The notes under the pieces: generated by a model
What the model was told of the DNA's origin: nothing
The model's input: the letters and a program-made list of their open reading frames with translations, nothing else
The model's database searches: none
Made by a program: the position numbers and the translations under genes
Virus record (IMG/VR): IMGVR_UViG_3300027747_002377
Span: 1-64,000 of that record
DNA: 64,000 nucleotides
Source: a virus
Reading direction: 5' to 3' (one strand)
Shown: one piece after another, positions 8,605 to 15,920 of the stretch
Numbering within the stretch: position 1 is the stretch's first letter
How the letters are laid out: each line of letters opens with the position of its first letter

Positions 8605-8632
8605 ATAAAAAAGGGGTAGCACTTACTACCCC
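8605..8632 (-). terminator. Rho-independent terminator after scaffold-like gene
   Basis: On the minus strand: GGGGTAG-6 nt-CTACCCC followed by TTTTTTATT. Perfect 7-bp GC-rich stem. Separates portal/scaffold transcription from the 184-aa, 97-aa and capsid genes. Confidence 0.85.
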
Positions 8633-8663
8633 ATATTCTAAACTAAATTGATCAAACTATTGA

Positions 8664-9689
8664 TCATTCCATAACCAGGAGCTTCTGACGGAACACATCA
8701 GGGTTTTGTTGTGCTGCGTTCAGATAGCGCCAGGCATTGGCAGGATCACGCTCGGCAAGGGAACCAAAGCTATTCCAGAAATCAGCTGGAACGCCTTGTG
8801 TTTGCTGAGGTTGGGGAGGAAAGGGCATCTCAGGGCGCTGATACTGAGGAGCAGGAGCAGCAGCAGGACGCGCAAACTGTTGACCAACTGATTGACCGTA
8901 AGCTGGAGTTTCATCAGGAATCGGGTAAGGACCGTTTTCACCGAAGAATTCACAGGTGTAGTCAGCAAGTACGTCAGGATCGGTAAGAATTGTCTCATAA
9001 GCACGATGCTCATTAGACAGTTCTTGCAGAAGATTTACTGCTTGAACCAATTGATTATTGGTTACAATAAGAGCATCTTCAATACGGCAAGCATAATCAT
9101 TAAGGATGGCAGGAGCGTCTGCACCAAAATGATCAATTACGTTAAGACTTTCTTGACTTACTCCGCTTGCTTGGGCCTGTTGCTGGAGGCTGGGTGCCGG
9201 TGAGGTTTGGGAATAACCGTTGGAGTACCCCTGGCTGTTGTTGATCCCAGGCGTATAGATCTCCGTCCCCTGGTTGCTGTACTGGGGAACCGCTTGGGAA
9301 CTGTAGTTGGCCGGAGCGTACTGAGTACTCGTTTGAGACTGTTGACCCTGGAACGGGAACTGAACTGGAGAGCTCAGGAGTCCCACTACCCTGTTGAACG
9401 CCTCCTTGTACGGATTCTCCGCCTGCGGGGCTTGTGGGGCCTGTGGGGCTGCCTGGTAGGCTTGGGGGTACGACGCTGTAGGGGCGTATTGGGACGGGCT
9501 GACCCCCATCTGGGCCTGCATTTGCGGGGCTGGGGCCGTTGCCTGCTGGTAAGGCGCCACCCATTGGGAAGTTGTTGAAACTACCGGAGCCTGGGCTGCC
9601 GTTTGTGCTACCGGAGCCGCGTAGCTGATCGGTTGGGTCTGAGATACTTGGGGTGCCGATTGGATCGGCATTGCGGTATCGGCCTGCAT
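8664..9689 (-). CDS. Scaffold-like protein overlapping portal
   Basis: 341 residues. N-terminal half is Gln/Ala/Pro-rich low complexity with one ordered patch (NPYKEAFNRVVGLLSS, about 93-108). The second half is ordered and acidic (VIDHFGADAPAILNDYACRI and a helix ending EHRAYETILTD), ending in a normal helical tail. The ATG has a strong ribosome site (AAAGAGGT, 5-nt spacer) although it lies inside the portal gene, so the first 182 codons are double-coding. Position between portal and capsid, and a helical acidic C-half, fit a scaffolding protein (inference). The alternative is translation starting near 9140. Confidence 0.65.
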   Translation of the reverse strand: MQADTAMPIQSAPQVSQTQPISYAAPVAQTAAQAPVVSTTSQWVAPYQQATAPAPQMQAQMGVSPSQYAPTASYPQAYQAAPQAPQAPQAENPYKEAFNRVVGLLSSPVQFPFQGQQSQTSTQYAPANYSSQAVPQYSNQGTEIYTPGINNSQGYSNGYSQTSPAPSLQQQAQASGVSQESLNVIDHFGADAPAILNDYACRIEDALIVTNNQLVQAVNLLQELSNEHRAYETILTDPDVLADYTCEFFGENGPYPIPDETPAYGQSVGQQFARPAAAPAPQYQRPEMPFPPQPQQTQGVPADFWNSFGSLAERDPANAWRYLNAAQQNPDVFRQKLLVME

Positions 9690-11418
9690 AGGTTACCTCT
9701 TTTTGTAGGCTTTCGAGAGTTCGGTAAAGGAACGGTGTGAGATCGAGACGGGGGTCCGCAGCCATCGGTAAATCCGGTTGCTGTGGATGCGGTGTCCTCA
9801 TTTCCCGGTTAACCAGGTCAATGAATGTGGACATCGCCTTCTGTACTTCACCTACCATACGGAATGGGAAACCGGAGAGCATGCCCGCGATTTCGTCGTC
9901 CGTTTTTGAAGGGAACAAATACTTCAGTGCTTCAATGCTATCAACACCTAATTCCTGTAGGTTACGTGTAAAGATAGATTGGTTAAGTTTGTCTTGAGCA
10001 GTGTCTTCATAAACAGGTCCCATCCAGCGCCAGCAGACCGTTCTATCTCCGTCTGGAGCAAGGCCAAGAACGCCAGGAGGTACCTGTTTTGTTTGTACTG
10101 CATTATCAATTGCAGCCTGTAAACTCTTTTCATACTTATCTTTTGCTTTCTCGTATTTGATTTTTAACTTCTCATCTTCTGGATCTTCTGGCGGGGCTGG
10201 ATACTGTAGTCCAGATTGGTACGCCATTGTTTTTCGGAAGATTTGTTCTTCCTGAAAAATCATTAATTCAAAACATCTACAGATACCGTATGTATAAATC
10301 TGTAAACATTTCTTTTTAGCTGTTGCACTTACGCGGCCATACGCTGATTTAATTTCAGTCGCAGTTACGTTTGTAATACTTAGATCATCAATGCCGCCAA
10401 GGGCTAGACGTATTTCAGAACGTAGTTGTTCTGCATACCTGGCCTGATCAGTACTAATTGCATTAGGTGTAATAAACCCTACACGATCTGCTGGCTCCAG
10501 GTTAGCAATAACACGAGGAACCCTCATGCCTGTACCAGGTTTTCCTAGGTAGCCAGGGGCTTGTCGTGTTACGTTGTCTTGGCGATAAGTAGAACTTGAT
10601 AGTGCAAAATCAGATTGGAAACCAGACTGGCTTGCAATGCTTGGTCGTTGTGCAACGTCACCATCTTTCTGTTCAATGATGTCTTGCTTAGGCCGAGAAG
10701 ACAGCAGTGTTGGGTTACCAAAGAAAGAAAGGTTTGCCCGAATGTTTTTAACCATCTCATCGTGTGCGATGATCTGATTACCAAGCCATTCAAACTCACC
10801 ACTACCTTCAGTGCCGAAGGCATCTGGATTATTAAATACTTCAACACATGGAATAAACTCCATGGTGTTTGCAACGGTTTTTTTGTTAAGCGTGGCAAAC
10901 TCCATTGGGGAGTCAAAGTTTAATTCTTGCTCGCTATGAAACTCTTCAATTTCAGTTGCCGTAATCCGTAGACGCATATACCGTTTATCGGTAGATAGGC
11001 CTACTCCAGAAAATCCTTTGTTGGATTTTACTTTATACGGGTAGATAATGATTACTTCATCTAGTTCACCGTCCGGCGTATAGTATGAACGGTATGCGTC
11101 TTTATCAAACCAATACAATCTGTACGTTTTTTTAGTGGGCCGTATATAGAACAGTCCTTTTCCGTACGAAAGAAAGCGATCCCAGATCGAATCCAACCTG
11201 GCATCAAGCTTATTAAATTTTAAAACCTGCTGGACAAAATCAAATCGTTGAGTACCGAAATTATCCTGATGCGGATAGAATTCCACGCCTTGGCGAATTC
11301 CAAACATACGCATCTGCGAAAGATGCGCGTTCACCAGCATGGTGTCCGCAGAGCCTTCTCCGTCTCGGCTGACGACAGACTTGAGGATAGAATCCAGTGC
11401 CGACTTGCTACCGCTCAT
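9142..11418 (-). CDS. Portal protein
   Basis: 758 residues. Residues about 1-560 have a podovirus-like portal appearance: an N-terminal helical region, YGKGLFYIRPTKKTYRLYWF, then conserved-looking GGIDDLSITNVTATEIKSAYG at about 340-360 and a long helical stem with KIKYEKAKDKYEKSLQAA. The last 180 residues are Pro/Gly/Ser-rich, ending in a basic tail (KRSKSRKS), and are encoded by the DNA that also encodes the start of the scaffold-like protein. Forms the dodecameric DNA entry channel on which the terminase docks. Call based on context, length and composition. Confidence 0.75.
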   Translation of the reverse strand: MSGSKSALDSILKSVVSRDGEGSADTMLVNAHLSQMRMFGIRQGVEFYPHQDNFGTQRFDFVQQVLKFNKLDARLDSIWDRFLSYGKGLFYIRPTKKTYRLYWFDKDAYRSYYTPDGELDEVIIIYPYKVKSNKGFSGVGLSTDKRYMRLRITATEIEEFHSEQELNFDSPMEFATLNKKTVANTMEFIPCVEVFNNPDAFGTEGSGEFEWLGNQIIAHDEMVKNIRANLSFFGNPTLLSSRPKQDIIEQKDGDVAQRPSIASQSGFQSDFALSSSTYRQDNVTRQAPGYLGKPGTGMRVPRVIANLEPADRVGFITPNAISTDQARYAEQLRSEIRLALGGIDDLSITNVTATEIKSAYGRVSATAKKKCLQIYTYGICRCFELMIFQEEQIFRKTMAYQSGLQYPAPPEDPEDEKLKIKYEKAKDKYEKSLQAAIDNAVQTKQVPPGVLGLAPDGDRTVCWRWMGPVYEDTAQDKLNQSIFTRNLQELGVDSIEALKYLFPSKTDDEIAGMLSGFPFRMVGEVQKAMSTFIDLVNREMRTPHPQQPDLPMAADPRLDLTPFLYRTLESLQKEVTYAGRYRNADPIGTPSISDPTDQLRGSGSTNGSPGSGSFNNFPMGGALPAGNGPSPANAGPDGGQPVPIRPYSVVPPSLPGSPTGPTSPAGGESVQGGVQQGSGTPELSSSVPVPGSTVSNEYSVRSGQLQFPSGSPVQQPGDGDLYAWDQQQPGVLQRLFPNLTGTQPPATGPSKRSKSRKS

Positions 11419-11442
11419 TTGTGGTTAGTACCTGTTTCTATA

Positions 11443-11625
11443 TTATGCCTCAACTTCGTAACCGGCGTGCAGCCTTTTGAGTGTAATCACATCGTCCTCT
11501 ACCTCGACATCAAACCGTTCCCCAGGGGTAAGGGACATGTCGTGACAGAGTTCGTCGGGAAGTGGAAGCAGGGCAGAGCCGTAAGCGTCCTGTTCAAGCT
11601 CGATGACGTAGTAGCCGGTAGACAT
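11443..11625 (-). CDS. AbrB/SpoVT-like small protein, 60 aa
   Basis: The pattern (LPLPDELCHDMSLTPGERFD then VEVEDDVITLKRL) matches the swapped-hairpin AbrB/MazE fold: a strand, 'P-x-E-h' loop, 'hxxGD/E', two strands. Similar to the plus-strand protein at 47450-47659. Sits between terminase and portal. Could be a DNA-binding regulator or a structural use of the fold. Confidence 0.5.
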   Translation of the reverse strand: MSTGYYVIELEQDAYGSALLPLPDELCHDMSLTPGERFDVEVEDDVITLKRLHAGYEVEA

Positions 11626-11655
11626 TGCTGAGTGGTTTTATAAGTTTAAGTTGCG

Positions 11656-14118
11656 TCAATACTCTAACTCTAGTTTTCCTCTGGTCATTAAACCATTACA
11701 AAGCCAAACGAGAGCGTCGACACAATCGTCGTGGGAGCTGACACCAAAATTTACAATCTCATCAGTTAGAGCCATAAATTTGCGGTACCTGTTAAAGACT
11801 AGCTTACGTTGCTCAAATAAACCCATAATCCCCCTGAAACGTGCTACTTTGTCCCCGCGAAATCCTTTGACCGCATGCCAGTTAATGTTGTAAAGACCGT
11901 GGTCACCTTGGCATATCCTCCTGAAGTCTGCCTCCAGGGATGCCTGATATGCAACTGCTTCCGACCAAACATCAATGCTGCTTCCGGTTGGGTGGTAATC
12001 ATTACCGTCTTTATGCACTACTCCCCATTCATACAGCATTTCCATTAAAGCTTCGAGTTTTTCTAGGTTTCCCATGATGCGAATTCGCTTGCAATCAATA
12101 ATGTGAATTTTGTCCCCTACTCTTCCGCCCATAACAAACACGGTGTAGTCATTACGTTCTCTTACTCCAGCAGATAAATCAACGCCAATACCAAGTGAAT
12201 CAAAGTGCGTAGAAATTTGACCCTTAACAATTAAGTCAGGTGAGATAGATAGTTCACTGGTCTGTACGATTTGATTTTGATACTGAAAACTAAAACTGAT
12301 TGGAGCTTGACGGCGGCGATCTTGAAGGTATTCAAGTGACCACATTTCAGGCCAATAAGAAACTTCGTCGCCTTGTTCGTCTACAGTAATGGCAGATTGG
12401 ACAATCTGTACCCAATCGTTGCCAGGGGTGAAGGTACTGGCATGAACATCATCATGACGGAACCTAGTACCTAGACAGACTGCACGTCCACCTTCAAACA
12501 TTGTTGGTGTGATAACTGAGTTCCAGTTATCCTCCATTGCCACTCGGATATCCCTGTTCTTAATGTCGTCAGAGCTCTTAATCGGGTCATCTATTATACA
12601 ATTTGCTACACAGAACTTACCTTTACCCGCAAAGAAGTTATGGTTTGTGGATCTTGTTTCAAGGTCATAGACATACTCCTCTCCGCTGCTAATTTCTGAA
12701 ACGGCGGAAATGGTAGCTCCACTATCTTTGCTTTTTCTGCTAATTGATGATAGCTTGTATGGCAGGGCCTGCAGACAGTAATTAAATTCTGTAATACGTT
12801 GTTCTTCGGATTTGCATCGATATGGTGCACAACTAAGTTGGTTCTTACGTGTTGATTTTTTGCAGTCAACATTTGTTCCTTGATATTGCATAGAGAACAG
12901 GTCATATTGTCCCTTTTTAAAATTAATTCTCGCAGCTCCGGTAGTTTTGGCCTGCTCATGCCGTGCCGCCAATTTGAGTTCCACTTCCCCTTCATCATTC
13001 TGGAATGAACTTTGGAGGAACAAATTTTTGTACAGTAGACGCTTTCCGAGTTTCTTGGTTGGAAACTCTGATTGCATTCTGGGCAAATCTTTGGAAACAA
13101 AATTTGTTTGTATTTTCCTGCACACTTCTTTGAACAGAAAAACATTTTTATTTTGCTGTTTCGAGATAGCTGTCTCCAGTTTGTATTTACCTGAAAGCTT
13201 GTTTGACAGGTTGGACAACTTGTTTTTATTTTTATCTTGAAGGCAATCGGAATAACTAAGCAGCCGATCCCCAGCTTTGAGATCTTTGGCGCACACAATT
13301 CCCCGCCCTGGGATATAAAAAGGGTGTTCTGGGGTTGCCCGTATGAGATCTCCAGTGCTTGTTTCCACGTGGATAAACCGGTCGGCAAGGCGTCTAGACA
13401 CTGCGTGTATTCCTGACCACTCAACGGCACTTGTTTCTGGGTTGTATGTGCTGACTCTATAATCTTTTGGTTGTTGATACAGGTCATGGATTGGAATGGA
13501 GCCGTGTTGCGTATTGACAAGTGTATCACCTGTCAGGCATAAATGGCTACGCTTTGAGGTCACAGCACCTTTTAGTCCAGCGCAACAAAGAGTAAATTCT
13601 TCTTCACCAGTAGATTTAATGCCAGCAAACTTCCAATCAATACTCCAGTATTCGTTACTATTAATTCCTTTGGCAATCTTCACCATTGGAAATACTTCTT
13701 TGTATGTTTTACTTTCTTCTAAAATTCTTTTGATGGCTGCACTTTTAGGGCGAGCAACATCAACGGTATAAGAAATGTAAAGAATCTTTAGTGGTTTTTT
13801 ATTTAATGCGTGTACACCGATTGTCCATGCTGTGAACAAACCTAAAATGGTCGACTTGGCTGAACCCCGTGGTCCTAATATGTCTACGTTTGGTCCTGCA
13901 ATACCAATCAAGCACTCAGAATCATTTCCTGTGCATAGGTGCTGATGCCAGAGAAGGTGGTGAGCTGCTGGCGGTTTGTCGCCAACTACAGTACAGAAGT
14001 AAGCAAAGTCTACCCGTGCCCGTTCAATATCAATGTCGGAACTTTTTTTTACTACTTGTTGCTTTGCTGCAGCACGTGCAGTCCTCCGGTAAACGGAGTA
14101 TAGGGAAGTACCAGCCAT
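11656..14118 (-). CDS. terL: Terminase large subunit interrupted by intein
   Basis: 820 codons, of which 507 remain after intein removal, a normal TerL size. ATPase Walker A GPRGSAKST is at residues 82-90. Walker B (hydrophobics then IIDDP) is split by the intein: Leu193 precedes it and Cys-Ile-Ile-Asp-Asp-Pro follows. The C-terminal nuclease domain has the first acidic strand (GIGVDLSAGVRERNDYTVFV) and a terminal acidic strand (SSHDDCVDALVW). It pumps DNA into the prohead through the portal. Start follows the possible small-terminase gene by 24 nt. Without splicing the Walker B strand would be disrupted, so packaging probably depends on splicing. Confidence 0.9.
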   Translation of the reverse strand: MAGTSLYSVYRRTARAAAKQQVVKKSSDIDIERARVDFAYFCTVVGDKPPAAHHLLWHQHLCTGNDSECLIGIAGPNVDILGPRGSAKSTILGLFTAWTIGVHALNKKPLKILYISYTVDVARPKSAAIKRILEESKTYKEVFPMVKIAKGINSNEYWSIDWKFAGIKSTGEEEFTLCCAGLKGAVTSKRSHLCLTGDTLVNTQHGSIPIHDLYQQPKDYRVSTYNPETSAVEWSGIHAVSRRLADRFIHVETSTGDLIRATPEHPFYIPGRGIVCAKDLKAGDRLLSYSDCLQDKNKNKLSNLSNKLSGKYKLETAISKQQNKNVFLFKEVCRKIQTNFVSKDLPRMQSEFPTKKLGKRLLYKNLFLQSSFQNDEGEVELKLAARHEQAKTTGAARINFKKGQYDLFSMQYQGTNVDCKKSTRKNQLSCAPYRCKSEEQRITEFNYCLQALPYKLSSISRKSKDSGATISAVSEISSGEEYVYDLETRSTNHNFFAGKGKFCVANCIIDDPIKSSDDIKNRDIRVAMEDNWNSVITPTMFEGGRAVCLGTRFRHDDVHASTFTPGNDWVQIVQSAITVDEQGDEVSYWPEMWSLEYLQDRRRQAPISFSFQYQNQIVQTSELSISPDLIVKGQISTHFDSLGIGVDLSAGVRERNDYTVFVMGGRVGDKIHIIDCKRIRIMGNLEKLEALMEMLYEWGVVHKDGNDYHPTGSSIDVWSEAVAYQASLEADFRRICQGDHGLYNINWHAVKGFRGDKVARFRGIMGLFEQRKLVFNRYRKFMALTDEIVNFGVSSHDDCVDALVWLCNGLMTRGKLELEY
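12601..13539 (-). other. Terminase intein, 313 codons
   Basis: Residues 194-506 of the terminase reading frame. N-terminus: Cys in a block A (CLTGDTLVNTQHGSIPIHDL). Block B is RATPEHPFYIPGRG with Thr and His. C-terminus: EEYVYDLETRSTNHNFFAGK (block F), ending CVAN before extein Cys. The final Asn is preceded by Ala rather than the usual His, as in a minority of active inteins. N- and C-terminal splicing parts total about 146 residues, the size of a mini-intein. The roughly 166 codons between them look like no domain in this frame but encode an HNH endonuclease in the +1 frame. Confidence 0.88.
12606..13529 (-). CDS. HNH homing endonuclease nested in intein, +1 frame
   Basis: 307 codons open, lying wholly inside the intein but shifted +1 from the terminase frame. 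The recognisable protein is residues about 100-265 (DNA about 12735-13232). It has a zinc finger C105-x2-C108...C132-x3-C136, a second C149-x2-C152...C166-x3-C170, and an HNH domain with C211-x2-C214, LVVHHIDANPKNN (235-236 HH), QNL, and C253-x2-C256-H. Residues 1-99 are only the shadow of the intein N-domain, so the true start is unknown. No ATG precedes the first finger; a TTG in this frame after GGCGGGGAA, or a +1 ribosomal frameshift from the terminase frame, are possibilities. Zinc-finger plus HNH architecture is typical of phage homing endonucleases. Confidence 0.8.
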   Translation of the reverse strand: MIHLSIRNTAPFQSMTCINNQKIIESAHTTQKQVPLSGQEYTQCLDALPTGLSTWKQALEISYGQPQNTLFISQGGELCAPKISKLGIGCLVIPIAFKIKIKTSCPTCQTSFQVNTNWRQLSRNSKIKMFFCSKKCAGKYKQILFPKICPECNQSFQPRNSESVYCTKICSSKVHSRMMKGKWNSNWRHGMSRPKLPELRELILKRDNMTCSLCNIKEQMLTAKNQHVRTNLVVHHIDANPKNNVLQNLITVCRPCHTSYHQLAEKAKIVELPFPPFQKLAAERSMSMTLKQDPQTITSLRVKVSSV

Positions 14119-14142
14119 GCCATCAGCTTAGTGTACTAAACC

Positions 14143-14628
14143 TTAGGACTCTTCCGACAGAATCTTTGTCCAGACACCCATGGACGCTTCTTGAAGTGGG
14201 CCTTCAATTGGATCGTCACGGAAGATAGAAAGCATTTCCCTTAGTGCACGGTCTGCACCAGCAAGAATCAAACCTTGTTTATCGGTAAGAACTTTCTCGT
14301 CGTTGATCTGTTTAATTGAGCCACGCAATTCTTTTTGAAGCATGGCAATGCGGGAAGTTCCCATATCTTGTTTTACCATACCAAGATCAATTGCATCACG
14401 AAGTTTTGCAATGTCTTGCTGCATGGAGTCAACCTCTTCCTCTAGTAACGCATTAAAGTTTCTTTTTGGATATTCTTTCTTTGACCACTCGTCGCACTCA
14501 ACAATGCTACCTTTAAACCCGAGAAAACGGGCATAGAGGTACATTTGAATTGGTGTAGAGGTTTTTTTGCAAAATGCAAAAAAGGATTCGCGGTCTTTTT
14601 CAGTTAGGCTTTGAACCCATTTAATCAT
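14143..14628 (-). CDS. Possible small terminase subunit, 161 aa
   Basis: All-helical and acidic, with an N-terminal segment (SLTEKDRESFFAFCKKTSTP followed by QMYLYARFLGFKG) that could be a helix-turn-helix and a coiled-coil middle (EEEVDSMQQDIAKLRDA). It lies directly upstream of the large terminase, the usual place for TerS. Overlaps the upstream gene by 4 nt. Assigned by position and fold impression only. Confidence 0.5.
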   Translation of the reverse strand: MIKWVQSLTEKDRESFFAFCKKTSTPIQMYLYARFLGFKGSIVECDEWSKKEYPKRNFNALLEEEVDSMQQDIAKLRDAIDLGMVKQDMGTSRIAMLQKELRGSIKQINDEKVLTDKQGLILAGADRALREMLSIFRDDPIEGPLQEASMGVWTKILSEES

Positions 14629-15257
14629 GATCTGTACTGGTTCTGGGCTTGTTCGTAATCCCTGTTTTCTTTATAGCGCCTGAACATCTCTTGTTGAAGA
14701 TCAGTGGTGCGTTGTTCAGTAGCTGTTTTGCCAATGGTCTCACGTTGTTGTTCGCCGGTGGTTTCAACTGTTTTTCTTTCTTCTGTACCGGAGGTCTGGA
14801 TACCAAGGCGTTGTTGTTCGCCTGATGTAACAGTACTTTTACGTGTTTCTTCACCAGTGGTTTGAATTCCTAACCGTTGTTGTTCGCCTGATGTGACTGT
14901 GCTCTTACGTGTTTCTTCACCAGTGGCGGCAATGCCGAGGCGTTCTTGTTCTCCTTTTGTTTGCGTTAATGCTGTTTCACCGGCAAAACGTGCTGCTGTT
15001 GATTTTCGTTCTTCTTCCCCTTGCGTGGCAAGTGTTAACCGCTGTTCGGCGCCTGCGGCTTGTGTCCGCCTTACGTCTTGGCCAGCAAAGAACTCCGCGT
15101 TGGTGCGATCAAGCTCAGCACCTACCTCCATATTGAGGCGTGTTTGAGCAGCGCTTACTTCCGCTAGATCTATTTGCCCCCTGTAGGACTGAGTAGGGAC
15201 GTCAACCTGTTGTGGATCAGGTGTTGCTTGCGGGAGAAGTACGGTTTCGTCTGCCAT
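14625..15257 (-). CDS. Repeat-containing Gln/Glu/Thr-rich protein, 210 aa
   Basis: Residues about 75-190 consist of a 22-residue repeat of type GEETRKSTVTSGEQQRLGIQ, with two nearly identical copies in the centre and diverged copies on each side. Charge pattern suggests a long rod or coiled coil. It precedes the terminase genes and follows the series of internal virion proteins. Function unknown; a rod-like virion component is plausible. Confidence 0.65.
   Translation of the reverse strand: MADETVLLPQATPDPQQVDVPTQSYRGQIDLAEVSAAQTRLNMEVGAELDRTNAEFFAGQDVRRTQAAGAEQRLTLATQGEEERKSTAARFAGETALTQTKGEQERLGIAATGEETRKSTVTSGEQQRLGIQTTGEETRKSTVTSGEQQRLGIQTSGTEERKTVETTGEQQRETIGKTATEQRTTDLQQEMFRRYKENRDYEQAQNQYRS
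14811..14942. repeat. 66-bp tandem repeat inside coding region
   Basis: Two 66-bp units (14811-14876 and 14877-14942), nearly identical in DNA, with more diverged units on both sides. Each encodes 22 residues of the rod protein. The number of units may vary between relatives. Confidence 0.85.
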
Positions 15258-15297
15258 GGTTGTGCCGTTCTATTTCAATAATATAGTAAAAATTATT

Positions 15298-15918
15298 TTA
15301 TATCCGGCGAAGGGAGCCACCTTGACCCATCATGTATGCAGCTGCTTGGGCTTGATTAGCGACAGCGTTTGCGCGTGCTGCTTCCCCTTGGGCGGCTGTA
15401 TAAGCTTGACCCTGCCTGGATGCCGCAATGTCTTGTGCGACGGCATTACGAGCCATCTGACGTGTCGGAGAGTTAATGTCCCATTGGAAGCTACCACGAA
15501 GGTTGCGCCGCTGAGCAGACTCGGCAGCTTGTTCTAATATTGGATACGTACCATACATTTGCTCAAGACTTAATTGAGCCGCCTGTTGGTTTGCTGCTTG
15601 AGCAAGTCGTAATTGACGAGGATCATTGTACTCGTTAAATTGAGATATTGATTTCAATAAGGGATCTAAAGACCCAATTGGATCGTATCCTGTTGGCAGA
15701 AGCGGGGTTTGTGACGGACGTTCTTGCTGAGCCATTGCAACAACTTGATCACGTTTTCCGCTTGAAAGATCTGTACCAACTACCGGAAACGGCAAAGTAC
15801 CGCCGTATATTTTTGACCAGTCAGTCTTTGCACCTGGTTGCCCAAATGTTTGACCTGAGAAGTCTGGATATGCGGATAATGGTTGAAACCAATTGCTTCC
15901 AGTATTGGTGAAGGCCAT
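15298..15918 (-). CDS. Virion-arm protein, 206 aa
   Basis: N-terminal half is Pro/Gly/Tyr-rich (SAYPDFSGQTFGQPG); C-terminal half is an Ala/Gln-rich helix (RLAQAANQQAAQLSLEQMYG and QGEAARANAVANQAQAAAY). Such Ala-rich helical ends are common in ejected internal proteins. No family recognised. Confidence 0.6.
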   Translation of the reverse strand: MAFTNTGSNWFQPLSAYPDFSGQTFGQPGAKTDWSKIYGGTLPFPVVGTDLSSGKRDQVVAMAQQERPSQTPLLPTGYDPIGSLDPLLKSISQFNEYNDPRQLRLAQAANQQAAQLSLEQMYGTYPILEQAAESAQRRNLRGSFQWDINSPTRQMARNAVAQDIAASRQGQAYTAAQGEAARANAVANQAQAAAYMMGQGGSLRRI

Positions 15919-15920
15919 TG

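Noticed and set aside
9207-9578. 123-codon plus-strand frame inside the portal/scaffold overlap
   Set aside because: Antisense to two minus-strand frames, product is Arg/Leu/Gly-rich shadow sequence, no ribosome site. It does warn that base composition alone lowers stop frequency here.
10569-10916. 115-codon minus-strand frame inside portal
   Set aside because: Out-of-frame shadow of the portal gene with no start signal and no domain, unlike the HNH and scaffold-like overlaps.
12947-13240. Plus-strand frame of 97 codons within the intein
   Set aside because: Antisense shadow of the HNH coding region; Ser/Leu/Phe-rich with no domain.
14811-14942. Possible CRISPR or regulatory repeat array
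   Set aside because: 66-bp units are contiguous without spacers and are in frame, encoding 22-residue protein repeats.
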